A DNA stretch of 64,000 nucleotides. Origin: Ministeria vibrans ATCC 50519. Its lineage: Eukaryota > Opisthokonta > Filasterea. Positions 44,323 through 57,981 of the stretch are shown one piece after another. The first letter of the stretch is position 1. The number at the start of each line of letters is the position of its first letter. The notes below the pieces were generated by a model. The model saw only the letters and a list, made by a program, of their open reading frames with translations, was not told where the DNA came from and searched no databases. Position numbers and translations under genes: made by a program. Location of the stretch: positions 50,772-114,771 of the forward strand of contig CALSCP010000335.1 of NCBI GenBank assembly GCA_943704425.1, written 5' to 3'.

Positions 44323-44694
44323 TTCAATGAATAAAAAAAAAATTCTGAAACGTTTCCCGGTTTTAAATATTAGTCATGAAAATAGGTATAGTTCAACGAA
44401 GAGTAGTACAATGCTTCCACCATAGGCCACCCTCAAGAAGAAGAAGCAACCATAGACTCACAGATCCGCTTTTGCAGCAAAAGCATGAATAATTGGAAGA
44501 ATTCGGAGAGAGACTGGAGGCAGGGACACCGAGAGCACGTCCCTGCGAGACAAAGCTGTACTATAATCATAACAATACAATTATTATGGAGAAGACGTCT
44601 TGATTAAAAAAGACTAACACTTAATACTAGACTCCCGCTATAGCCTATAGGCTAACCAAAAATTCAAAGTTGAAGTGATTCCAAGTGCTTTGTA
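44323..44694. other. Intergenic region with hairpin, palindrome and dispersed-repeat copy
   Basis: This 372-bp stretch between the TRM9-like start and the MOK stop (both minus strand) contains CAATGCTTCCACCATAGGCC at 44410-44429, the 8-bp stem hairpin at 44520-44546 and a perfect palindrome TAGCCTATAGGCTA at 44641-44654. No reading frame stands out. Confidence 0.5.
44520..44546. other. Perfect 8-bp inverted repeat (hairpin)
   Basis: GCAGGGAC at 44520-44527 and GTCCCTGC at 44539-44546 can pair fully around an 11-nt loop. Function unknown; it could be a structured RNA or a chance repeat. Confidence 0.6.
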
Positions 44695-47600
44695 TTACAT
44701 GGTGGTCAATGATGGCAAGACGGCGGCAGTCGACGTGGATGCAGTGCGTTGCGTTGGCTGCTGAGGCGGCTGCTGTGGTGGTGGTGACTGTGCCTGCGCT
44801 TGGCGTTGAGTGCCGGAGTGTTCGCGTTCACTCGGCTCGATGGGTGATGGAGTGGGACCCAACGAGCGAATCTTGTGCTCGCTCTTGCTGAAGAGCGACG
44901 GAAGCACGCTGCCCGTCGAGAGAGTGGACGCCTGACGGGAAGCAGCGGTATTGTCATTGGCGACGTCGACGACAAGAAGCGCTGCTGACTCTTCGCGGGT
45001 AACACGTTTGGTGGGAACAGGCGCCACGAGTGTGGCCATTTGCGGCGGTGGTTGCGTCTGTTGTACAGGCGGTTGAGGAGGTAGAGTGCGCGTGGCGCTG
45101 GTCAGGGTGGCAGTGGTGGTCGTGGTGGTGGTAACCACAGGTCCGATAATGCCAGCGCTTGATGTGGTGACTTTGGTCTGTGAGAGCGACAGGGACGCAC
45201 TGGCCGCCTTGGCAGCGTCCTGCTGATCATGGGCGGCGACGGTAGCAGCGGCAGCAGCGGCAGCGGCGGTACGGGCCTGCGCAGCCACCTGAGCCTGCTG
45301 CTCCTTACGGCGCGCACGTCTTCTCTCGCGCGCAGCCTCCTCCTCATCATCCACCGCTGACTCCTGCTGCGGCTGTTGCTGCTGCTGCTGTGGCTGCTGT
45401 GGCTGCGGTGGCTGTGGTGGCTGCGCGGGCCCTTGATCATGAGCACTCGCCTCTGCCTTGCGCTTGATCGACCGTTGCTTGGGCATTGTTCCGGCCGGCT
45501 TATCGCCCACCGGTGGATGCGGCAGCACGCCCTCACCACCGCCGCCACCCCCAGTCGTAGTAGTCGTAGTAGTCGTGGATGTCGCCGTGGCCGTTCCTGC
45601 GCCCTCTCCTCCTTTCTTGTTGCTCACTGGCACTCCTCGTGGCTAATAGATGATCGTCCATGTCAATATCAATCAAGCCTAAATACCTCTTTAAGTTTTT
45701 ACCACTGGTTTCGTAATGTCAATTCCGCGTTTGTCCAGCGATCGCAGTTCCCGAAAGTACGGATGACGCAGCGCCTGTCGAGCAGATAATCTAAAGCACA
45801 TGGAATAAAACCCCAAAAATCAAAGGTCAAAAAAACTGGGCAAAAAGAGTTCAATAAACTGACCTCAAATCCGGATCATATTCCAACAATCCGCGGAGCA
45901 AATCAATGCAGTCTGCGCTCACGTGCTGTAGCTTTGCTGCAATCCCCACTCCACTTTTTTCGGGGAATTTGAACTTCATTTGTGGCGAATTTCTGAAAAA
46001 AAGAAACAAAAGTGAGCTTTGTCTTCATTGTTAATTCTTCTTGTTTACTTTCTGATCTTCTCAAAGACTTCTTTTGAAGGAGTTCCAATAATGTCGTGAA
46101 TTTTGGCAATCTGATCGAGTTCATTTGCGCCAGGAAAAAGCGGATAGAGCGAAAGAACCTAAAAACACAAGCACACGCGCACAGCAAACAGGTTTAAGTA
46201 TATTTTAATGTGAAAACTGCTTGCACAAAGTAATAAACAAAACGAAAGCGAGTCACCTCAAAAAGAACACAACCGACACTCCACATGTCCATTTTGTACG
46301 AGTAAAACCCGTCAGTAAGCAGACACTCGGGAGCGCGATACCATCGCGTGCTAATGTACTCAGTATAGGGCTGAGAGAAGACAGGAAAAAAAAAAAGAGA
46401 GGCGGAAATGAGACGTTTAAAATAACAAACAACTTTTCTTCTTTTTTGTTTACTTGGCGACTGTATACGCCTCTGCATGAGCCGAAATCGGCCAATTTGA
46501 TGATGTTGTCTTTAAGAAGCACATTTTCTGGTTTGATGTCGCGATGGAAAACACCATTTCTACTCGCCACAACACACAGGCGATTAGTTAGTAATTAATA
46601 AAATAATGGGTTGTATTCTTCTTCTTCTACTTATATTAATTTGTGTGTGTGTGTGTTGATTTATAGTAATAATTACCTATGCATGTGATCCAGTGCTTTG
46701 CAGAGCTGGTACGTGTACAGTTTGACGCGTGCTTCGCTTGGGTACTGTCGGCGACTGCGAATAAACTCGTAGATGTTCATGTCCAGCAGTTCCATCACAA
46801 GAGCCAGTTTGCCTTGTTTTTTTTCACTGAACAACAAAGCAAGCCAAAAAAAACATAACAGTCATTAATGCATCAATACAAATGAGAATAAAAGAATAAA
46901 AATAACGTCACAGTGTAATTTATATATTAGTAGAGTGATCATGAGAAGGACAAGAACGTTTAGAAGCATCAGCTTTTGGTATTCATGAGAATGATTGTGA
47001 AGTAAAGAGAACTGAAAAATTCAAATCATCACATTGAAGAGAGTATGTACAAACGTCTCGTAGTTGTACACACGGAATAATATGTCTTGCAAGGTATTTT
47101 TGATCAAAGAATTTGTGGACATGCGTTGCCAGGGGCGACCGGATAATCAAGAGGCAGAGCAAGGCGAATGGTGCATTGTGCACGGTATCAATTGTTCCAA
47201 TAGGACAATGCGGTCAACATGGGAGGTTGGTTGTTGACGGGGGAGCGTCAAGATGACGAGAGTAGTGAGGAGAATTTTTTTCTCAGACTTGGTATCTGTT
47301 CGTAAAACGACGGTAAAGAAAAGGATTCTTACTAGATAACCTCGTACAGCTTGACGATGTTGGTGTGAGGATTTAGTCTTTTGAGAGCCTGGATCTCTCT
47401 CAGGTTGTTGACTTGCTCCAGACTGACAGTGATGGAACGTAAAAGACAAAAGGCAAACGTCAGTGGACAATCGGGCCATTTCCCGTTGACAGCGAGTACC
47501 TTTTGAAGCGAGTCTTCATGATCTTAATGGCCCGCCAGGATCCATCCTACTCAGATGAAAGGTGGCGCGTGAGAAAAGCAAGCGTGCAGGGAGCAAGGCG

Positions 47601-47916
47601 ATCATTTTTCTTCTTCGCGCGCGTAGCAACCAGCCCGGCAACCAAGTCGCATTTTTCATTTTCTGTTTTTTTTTTCTATTTCTTTTGCAATCCCACTTAA
47701 TGCCCTCTTGATGTAGTACGATGGAAGACACACAGTCGTTAGAGGCATAAGCAGCCCCGACACGTACCTTGGTCGATTGGCATTTCAGCACTTCGGCAAA
47801 AGTGCCTTCGCCCTTTTTGCCTCGGACAACGTACTCTAAACGTCAAAGAGAGGAAGGAGGAATGACGAGACACATCCAGACGATGATACCCAAGCAAGGC
47901 AGTACTTACTGTCCAT
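44695..47916 (-). CDS. MOK: MOK-type protein kinase (MAK/ICK/MOK family)
   Basis: Eleven exons on the minus strand: 47916-47910, 47835-47768, 47546-47500, 47422-47333, 46826-46677, 46559-46454, 46370-46257, 46158-46049, 45992-45864, 45790-45703 and 45642-44695, giving 618 residues. Motifs: [75 protein letters not shown] and the T-x-Y activation loop [17 protein letters not shown]. These are specific for MOK, a kinase tied to cilium length in animals. The donor of exon 4 (GTAAGA) is fixed by the conserved YEVIYEKKQG. The last exon adds a 316-codon low-complexity tail rich in Gln, Pro, Thr and Ala, in frame after a small intron. Confidence 0.93.
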
Positions 47917-48064
47917 AGATGTGGTTACACAAAAAAGATTACAAAAATATTGGAATTTGTTATGTTATTCTAATTATCGAAATTTATCTTTCTGCTTTCC
48001 AATGCGCTCTCCACACACGTAATCCGGAATGTGTACAATACAAATAGATCTTGATTTCACATGT

Positions 48065-49017
48065 TTACTCAAATCGCCGCAAAACAACGGGCTCTTGTCG
48101 GTTGGGCACAGTCACTTGGCTTGTCTCAGAGGGAGTCCAGCCTTGTACGTAGTCCGGACCAAATTTGTAATCAATCGTGACAAGGCGACGTCCAGGAGCA
48201 GCTGAAAGCCATGCACGGAAGGTGTCGGAGAACTTGTCAAGCGCGGGGGGAAGGAGATACACAACAATGGCGGTGGCGCCAAGTGATTCGACGTCAACGG
48301 TGTACATGTCCTGTGCGACAAACGAAACGCGATCACTCAGTCCCAGTTCCTCCGCTTGATCTTCGGAGTGTTCAATCAAAAACGGATCCAACTCAACTCC
48401 AATGGCGCGCAGTTTCGCGTGTCTACATGTACAATGAGAGTGTGAGAGCTGACGACAATGACACGTTTCGTTGTATCTGAACCGTTTCAGTGCGGTAAAG
48501 ACCACACGCCCATCGCCAGAGCCCATATCAAGCAGCACATCATCATCACGGAGATTCGCAAGGGCCAAAGCGGCGTCCAGTGCCGCTACGCGCGTCGGGA
48601 GGTAGGGCGACGTGAATTGTGTGCCCTCCATCGGACGCGTATTCACTGCAGGCGGTACGGCGGTCAGTGAGCCCTTCCTCTCACCACACTGCCTTACCCA
48701 AGGTGTTTGGCACAGGGTTGTCCAGCTCGTCGATGTCTTGCGGCAGCTCCGCAGAGTCCTACAGAGTGGGTAAGACACGCTGAGTGGCGCAGAAGCGGCA
48801 CTTTCGTTGTACAGTGAAAGGAAGGCCATCCATTAGAAAAATCGACAAGGCCCCTGAGCTCCACACGCACACACACACACAAAGGCAACGGTGAGAAGGA
48901 CCAGGATCAAACGACGAATCTGAAAAGTAATTTTGTGAATACTGAATAGTGATCACAAACGAAAAGACTGAAACCTCATCAACCACTTTGAGCTACAAAA
49001 GCATCGAGAGGGAGCAT
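48065..49017 (-). CDS. FAM173/ATPSCKMT-like class I methyltransferase
   Basis: Likely exons on the minus strand: 49017-48997, 48919-48881, 48758-48698, 48645-48465 and 48422-48065, giving about 219 residues. The core is a SAM-dependent fold: FTSPYLPTRVAALDAALAL, LLDMGSGDGRVVF (SAM loop), AIGVELDPFLIEHSEDQA and IVVYLLPPALDKF in place of the usual NPPY. The pattern fits the FAM173 group of mitochondrial protein-lysine methyltransferases. The first two exons give a hydrophobic N-terminal anchor (RRLILVLLTVAF) and are inferred from frame only. A GT repeat in intron 2 serves as donor, which is unusual. Confidence 0.6.
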
Positions 49018-49269
49018 CGAGTCAAAGACGAGCTACTGAATACTGATGGCCAGACAGGTAACACGCGACGCACCAGATCGGAATTCAGGAAACGCAACGA
49101 GTTAACTCTTCTCCTCCGTTAACTTCATAACACTGCACACACATAATTTTTTACCCTCATCCTTTCCCATTCATCGCGAATCACTAATTAATCATCTCTC
49201 CCATCGACACACACACGCGGGACGCCCTCATTTCAAGCGCAAAAGCCTTCTCTTGTGTTTTTTGTGCCG

Positions 49270-49548
49270 ATGCTTCGCATTTTCATCGCGTTAGCTCTCC
49301 TTTCTGGCGCAGTCCACGCCGCCGTCACCATGGAGGGGGTTATGCCGAGCATGGGCTCGTTCCGGATGTGCACGCGTCGCAACGACTCGCTCTTTGTGAC
49401 GGATGCAGCGGGTGAGGCGCAGACAGAGCTGTCGCGCGCCACTGGACTGCGTCTCGCCGCCTTCCGCAACTACGCGCTCACCGACAATCGTGGCCGCGTG
49501 TCGACAGGTTCCTGTCGATCCAATGTCACTGTCGGAGGCCTTTGGCAG
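49270..49548 (+). CDS. Secreted-protein head exon upstream of a T36 tract
   Basis: ATG 49270 opens 93 codons with a clear signal peptide (MLRIFIALALLSGAVHA), then a mature segment with two Cys and one sequon (NVT). It ends at donor GTACTG in phase 0. I do not recognise it. The next exons, after T36, encode the intracellular protein CDC23. The junction is in frame, but a secreted CDC23 makes no sense, so this is probably the first exon of another gene. Confidence 0.55.
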
Positions 49549-49560
49549 GTACTGTGGCTC

Positions 49561-49561
<1 letters not shown>

Positions 49562-49597
<36 letters not shown>
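49562..49597 (+). repeat. T36 homopolymer between secreted head and CDC23 tail
   Basis: Thirty-six T immediately before an acceptor (GTAG at 49598-49601). Exons on either side belong to unrelated proteins. Confidence 0.95.
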
Positions 49598-49598
<1 letters not shown>

Positions 49599-49601
49599 TA
49601 G

Positions 49602-50243
49602 TTGGCACATCTTCACGAACAAATTGGCGAACATGAAGCGGCAGCTCATTACTACACTCGCGTTACCGAACGCGCAGCAACTGTACATCTTTTCTGTTAA
49701 CTGCTCATTTGAGTTCTGTCCATCACACTCCTTTTCCCCTCCTTCCCCGTTCTCTCAGATGGAATATGCGTCTGCTGTGCGTGCGTGTAAGTTTCTTGCG
49801 CAGCACTTCCTGTCCAAGGGCGAAAATAGTCGTGCTGAAGTCTACCTCAACCGTCTCCTTGACTTTGGTGGCCCCGTACGCGCACACTCACCAGCAATTT
49901 AACATATTTTACTCATTGCCTCTCTCTCTCGCGCTCTATCTTTCACTTTGTTTCTTTTTCCCTCCCTCTTCTTTCTCTCTCACTACCTATCACTTTGTTT
50001 CTCTTTCTCTCTCTCACTATCTATCACTTTGTTTCTCTTTCCCTCCCTCTAATTTTTTTTTCTCTCTCTCTCGCTTTTTCTCTACTACTTGTTTCTTTCT
50101 CCTCTCCCTGCCTCTTCCTATATTTGCAGGATCGCGAGATTGCGAAAATTCAACTGCAGAACATGCGCATTTCAGATTCACTCTCAATCGATGGCGATGG
50201 GGGTTTGGGTGGACTAGACTGCAGTCGCAACACCATTGTGTAA
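49602..50243 (+). CDS. CDC23: CDC23/APC8 (anaphase-promoting complex TPR subunit), C-terminal part
   Basis: Three exons: 49602-49682, 49759-49875 and 50130-50243, about 103 residues. The sequence LAHLHEQIGEHEAAAHYYTR matches the last TPR of CDC23 (human LAKLHEQLTESEQAA). The next exon, with ACKFLAQHFLSKGENSRAEV, matches the FRYLAQYYFKCKLWDEAS region, and a charged tail follows. APC8 is a scaffold TPR protein of the anaphase-promoting complex. More than 400 N-terminal residues of TPRs are missing; the sequence upstream is T36 and a signal-peptide exon. Intron 3 is rich in CT with several TATCACTTTGTTTCTC copies. It converges on DPH6 with 31 bp between stops. Confidence 0.75.
49921..50100 (+). 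repeat. CT-rich intronic repeat with TATCACTTTGTTTCTC copies
   Basis: In the last CDC23 intron the word CACTTTGTTTCT occurs three times (at about 49944, 49991 and 50025), twice preceded by TAT, in a background of CTCTCT and CCCTCC. Confidence 0.85.
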
Positions 50244-50274
50244 TAGGAACAAGGAACAACATACAATACACTGT

Positions 50275-52838
50275 TTAATCGACTGGAATCGCATTGTCGA
50301 GAATCACCACTGCTAGTTGAGTGGGCGTCGACAGAGCAGAGACTGCCACGGGCACACACAGACAGTGTTGTTTCGAAAGCGCCCGGGCTGCCTGTGTTGC
50401 CAGGTGCGCATGGCCTGCGTCTACACGACAGAGCAGTCGCATGTGCACACAGTCGTCCATGAGTTGCGTCTGTAGTCGCCTCACACAGTCCCACAGCCGC
50501 TCCAGTAACAGCGAACCACACATGTCCAATGTTATGGGATCCATTGAGGTCACAGACAAACAGTGTGCACCGCATTGCTCCACCACAAGCACAACAGGGC
50601 TCAAAGCAACACATACTTCCTCACGCACCCACGCAGGCAATGCGCGTACCACACCAAACCCTCCGCCACTGACACCACCATCACCATCATCGCTATCGTC
50701 ATTGTCAGACTCCACCTTGCGCTCGCACTCCATCACCATATGCCACTCCACTTGCGCACCCCGAGGCAGTCCAGCCACACTGGCAAACACCACAGCCGTT
50801 GTTTGCCCATTTTCCCATTCGTTGCTCTCCTTTATACACTCTTTCGCAATCCTTTGCGTTGTGAGAAAGTGTTGTTAGTGAAATAAGTAATGTGATTTTC
50901 AACTTACTCAATGTCTGATTCGGATGTGACAAAGCACAGACACAGAGTCACCACGGGCATTCGAGGCAGTTTGCTCGCCACAACGTCACGCACGCGCGCA
51001 CAGTGTCGCAAGGCCAAAAGACCCTCCACAAACACACTAGAAAAATATCAGCACAAGAGAGAGAGAAAGAGAGAGAAAGAAAATGATAGGGAGAGAGCAG
51101 TGATAGAAAAAAGTAATAGTGATGGAAAACAAAAGTGATAAAGTGATGAAGAACAAAACAAAGTGAAAAATGGAGAACAAAAAGAGATACAACAAAGTGA
51201 TAAAGTGATGAAGAACAAAACAAAGAGATAGAACAAAGTGATAAAAAACAAAGTGATAGAAAACAAACAAATTTATAGAGCACAAAAGAAAGTGATAGAG
51301 AACAAAAACAAAAGTGATAACAAAAAGTGATAGAATACAAAGTGATAGAACACAAAGTGATACAGAAATAGAAAAATGAATGTGAGTACCTTTCGTTGCA
51401 TTGGGGAAACTCCATTGTGGCCGGAATAAGCCCAATCTGCCCCGAAAAGTACACTCGCGTGCCAATCTACATACAAAAAAAAACAAAATTAATCTTACAG
51501 TCAACATACAACAAAATATTAATTCTTTTAAATTTGTCTCACTGTGATTGCTTGGCTGTACGGCCCGATGTTGGCGGGAGCCCAATGAGAGCGACTTTGG
51601 ACATAGAGTGAGCGACGGAGCGGAAGAGCGATAGACGAACCATCGGAAGAGGAGGCACAGGGACGCGCAATCAGATCGAGCTGAATGGCACAAGGGGAGT
51701 CGCTCTGGAGCGCAACACACACTCTACAACCACAATGTATGAGTACAATCTCATCATCATAGTATAAAAAGGCTACCGTGCGGGTGGGGAGGAGTGGAAA
51801 ACAGAGGCGTAGAGGCCGTTAATGTGGGCAAAGAGGGACATGTCGGTCACGTAGAGATGCACAAGCAACACTTGTTCGCATGTGATGTGTTCGCGCGCAA
51901 GACAGTCTGATACAGAATTTTTAAAAAAATGCATTAGGCACACAGCAACACGTAAAGTGGTATACCGGAGAGAGCGGAAAAGGCGGATGAAAGATGTTCG
52001 ACGGAAGAAACAGCAACAGAGAGTGCAAGAGATGATGAGGCATTGCGCACACAGGAGAGCACAAAGGGTTCTTGTGGCTCTTCTGTTGAGTGGGTTGCAG
52101 TTGCTGCACCCACGGCATTTTCCCCCTGAACGCGCTCTTTCCCATTCCACTGCTCAACACACTCTTCAATCTGAATGAAAATATAAACGTGTGTCTGTGT
52201 GAATACATGACACACATGTGCAAAAAATGTGAGTTACAAATCCAGTGACATGAGCATCCGCGCGAATAAGACGAGTAGTGTGGGCGAGCACCTCCGCGTC
52301 GTGCGTCCGCTCAGAAGCACTCTTGGCCTCTACTGTCGCTGCGTGAATCAACAGATGCGCTACAGGACACACTGTGTCGTCCGACTCGCTCACAATGTTC
52401 CGCTCCCCACTGAAAAGATGAAAGAGTCAGAACAAGCGTAAGTTAAAACCCACACACATAGTTATGTGATTACAGAATAATGCGTTGGGTGAAGAAGGGC
52501 GCATCGGTCGTGAATGTCTCATATTCGCCTCCTTCGCCGCACTCGTGTACCTCATACATTTGATTCTACCAGGCATACCACCAAACGTTAGAGTGTAATT
52601 TTCATTTTCACTCTTACCAGTTTCACTAGTGTCTGTTGCATTTCTGCAAGAGACTTTCCCAAATGACGGGAAGGTACTAGTCCTACATACGCACACACAA
52701 CACAGACACACAAAGCGATGAGAGACCACGCACAGACACAAACAGACACATACATACATACAGACACACATACAGACACACACACATATACACACAGACA
52801 GACAGACCGACAGACAGACAGACAGACATACACACACA

Positions 52839-52879
<41 letters not shown>

Positions 52880-53685
52880 TAAAGTTTGTTTTTCGCACCG
52901 GCTGCAGCCACTTTGATGAGAACCGAGTTCATTTCTGCTGTGATCATTTCGTTGAGCAGTTCGTGTTGGTTCCGCTGCCACAGCCATGCCAGTGAGATTA
53001 AGCCCAGTCGTTTACAGCTATTCAAATCGGAGGGTATCATAAGAGAGTGCATAATAAATAATAATCATTTCTATTGCTATGGTTGTTCGTACACATGCTC
53101 AACGCGGATGCGCTGGTAGTCGGAGAGAATGGCGCCGCTGCACACCGCTTCGACCTGGGGAAAGTGACGCTAACAGACCGAGTGCATAGTGTTTGAGACA
53201 CATGAGGAGAAAGGGAGTCTCCCGCGTTTCCCAGTCAGTCCAAACCTTGACATCGCTGAGCAGCTCGAGCAGATCCTCAACCTCGTCGTCGGCACACACG
53301 CTGTACTCCATCGACACAACAGTGGATCGCCCCTGAATCTGCCGACGGACCAGCGGCAGCTCGGCCGCCTGCGCAATCAGTGCCACTGCCTCGTGCCCCA
53401 CCGTTTGGTACATGAAGCTGTCGAGTTCGTGCTCTACGCAGCGCACCAATGAGTCGACTGTGCGCATCTCTCTGTTTCTCGCGCCCTACTTCCACTTTCA
53501 GGCTGCAGATTCGCAAAGGCAACCACCTCATGGCCAAGGGCGAGGCATTGGACGACCGAATAACAGCTGTCCTTGCCGCCACTACGCAAGACGAGAGAGA
53601 GAGAGAGGGAGAGACAGAGAGAGAGAGAGAGTCAGTGACTGAGTGTGAGTGTTGAAACGGACCTCAGCAACGCAACCACTTTCAT
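50275..53685 (-). CDS. DPH6: Diphthamide synthetase DPH6 with two C-terminal RidA-like domains
   Basis: Fourteen exons: 53685-53663, 53581-53490, 53433-53246, 53169-53093, 53017-52899, 52682-52618, 52565-52474, 52409-52238, 52170-51966, 51906-51777, 51723-51543, 51466-51390, 51036-50908 and 50851-50275, giving 708 residues. DPH6 amidates diphthine on elongation factor 2 with ATP and ammonia. The ATP-PPase motif SGGKDS is at residues 8-13, followed by [43 protein letters not shown] and the [16 protein letters not shown] signature. Two YjgF/RidA-type domains follow ([10 protein letters not shown] and [10 protein letters not shown] blocks), as in yeast Dph6 (685 residues). Intron 12 is a minisatellite of TATCACTTTG units. 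The start MKVVALLSGGKDS is fixed by the family. Confidence 0.96.
51061..51378. repeat. Degenerate AAAGTGATAGA/ACAAA minisatellite in DPH6 intron 12
   Basis: About twelve imperfect units around AAAGTGATA with spacer ACAAA or GAACAAA fill most of the intron. On the gene sense strand the unit reads TATCACTTTGT, the same core found beside CT repeats in other genes here. Confidence 0.85.
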
Positions 53686-53963
53686 CCTTTGTGGCAACAG
53701 GCAAGGTTACTTCACACTCCGATAGGCAATAGTCTTATCCTCGCTTGCCTGTCGTCTACTACAAACAGAAGATCAAAGTGATTCAATAATCAATAGTCAT
53801 CAATTTTCAAAACCATATCAAAATCAAATTTTCGAATCATTTTTTTTATTCAATCTTTACCGCGCGTGGCTACCCCTCCACGCTGCGTAACCTCTGACTG
53901 AGCTCACTTGAGTTTCACGTTTTATTTTTGTGACATCAATCTGAGCGATAACCAAAAAAAAAA

Positions 53964-56635
<2,672 letters not shown>

Positions 56636-57001
56636 TCGTGTCCTCTTCAGGCCCCATAGACCATAGGATATGGTCCCTATGAATTATGATTCTCTTCTCA
56701 ATACACAATGGTGATTCAAACCTTTCATTTGAAAAAAGTTGTAAAATCGAATGCATAATTAAAATATTTTATGATAATGATAAGCAACGACAGCTTGTCA
56801 GAGCCCTAGGCCCTTATTTAGCCCCCACTGCCCACTGGGGGTATGGCGTACCATTGCGATCACCTCACTGGGTATCAACTGCACTTTTCCTTTTGTTGTA
56901 GAGTGGTTGTAGATCCCCTGATGACTATTTCTGAATATTCTTGATTCTTCTCATTTGCAGAATTGCTCAATATTTTCATCGACGACGCCTCTCTCATCAA
57001 C
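56636..57001. other. Intergenic region between AMPK alpha and NAP1
   Basis: About 366 bp, same orientation on both sides. It holds the AMPK 3' flank and the NAP1 promoter; a possible 5'-UTR acceptor lies at TTTGCAG, 56955-56961. A weak hairpin CCCCCA...TGGGGG sits near 56823-56842. No gene is visible. Confidence 0.4.
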
Positions 57002-57774
57002 ATGGCTGGACGTAAGCACCCTAATGGGAATGGGATGTGGATCGTCACGGGCGGTCTCGTGTGTGTGTGTGTGTGTGGCTCTTTCTCTCTGGTTGAGATG
57101 TCATAATCCGACTCCACCGCGTTGTTCGCCTCCCCTTCGCTTCCCCCGCCTGCATGCCCCTCCTGCCGCCCCCACCTGCTGTAGTGGTGGCTACCCATCC
57201 AGCTTCTCCCTCTCGCACTGCCACTGTTGCTCTCAAAGGCCCCCAATGCGCCACCACGCGCCAAAACGTGTTTTTTTTTTTTTTTTTTTTTTTCTCTTGT
57301 TACGAAACGTTTAAGTGGTACTATCGTCTTTCCCTACGCCACACCCTCTCGCACGGGCTTGAATAGCTCTCTATGGGGGCTGAGCGAGTGGGAATGAGCC
57401 TCAGCTTGTCTGCTGGCTCGAAACACGCCACTCATCCCGTCGCAATGAGACGCAGACACAAGGGCCACCACACACACTAAGCACTCAGCACACACACTTG
57501 AACTGCCGTTTCCATCGCATCCATCCGTTTGCTTGACCTGTGCTTGAGCTCACGTCGTCACTGGAACCTGACCTTATTAATATCACTGTAGAGGGAATAA
57601 ACATTGCGGATCTGCTGAATGGAGCCAACCCCGAGCTGCTCGCAGCCCTCCAGGTATGCATCCCCAGCACCCAATGTGTATTCTTGTTTCTTATGTTCTC
57701 TCTGTCACACACACACACTCTCTCTATCACTTTGTTTATCTCTCTGACTCTCTCTTTCTCTCTTCTCTCTCTTC

Positions 57775-57869
<95 letters not shown>

Positions 57870-57887
57870 CTTTGTTTCTCCCTCCTT

Positions 57888-57981
<94 letters not shown>

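Noticed and set aside
51061-51378. CRISPR-like repeat array
   Set aside because: Units are degenerate, spacers are low complexity, and the array lies in a spliced intron of a eukaryotic gene.
56823-56842. CCCCCA...TGGGGG hairpin
   Set aside because: Only six base pairs with a GC-only stem; not distinguishable from chance.
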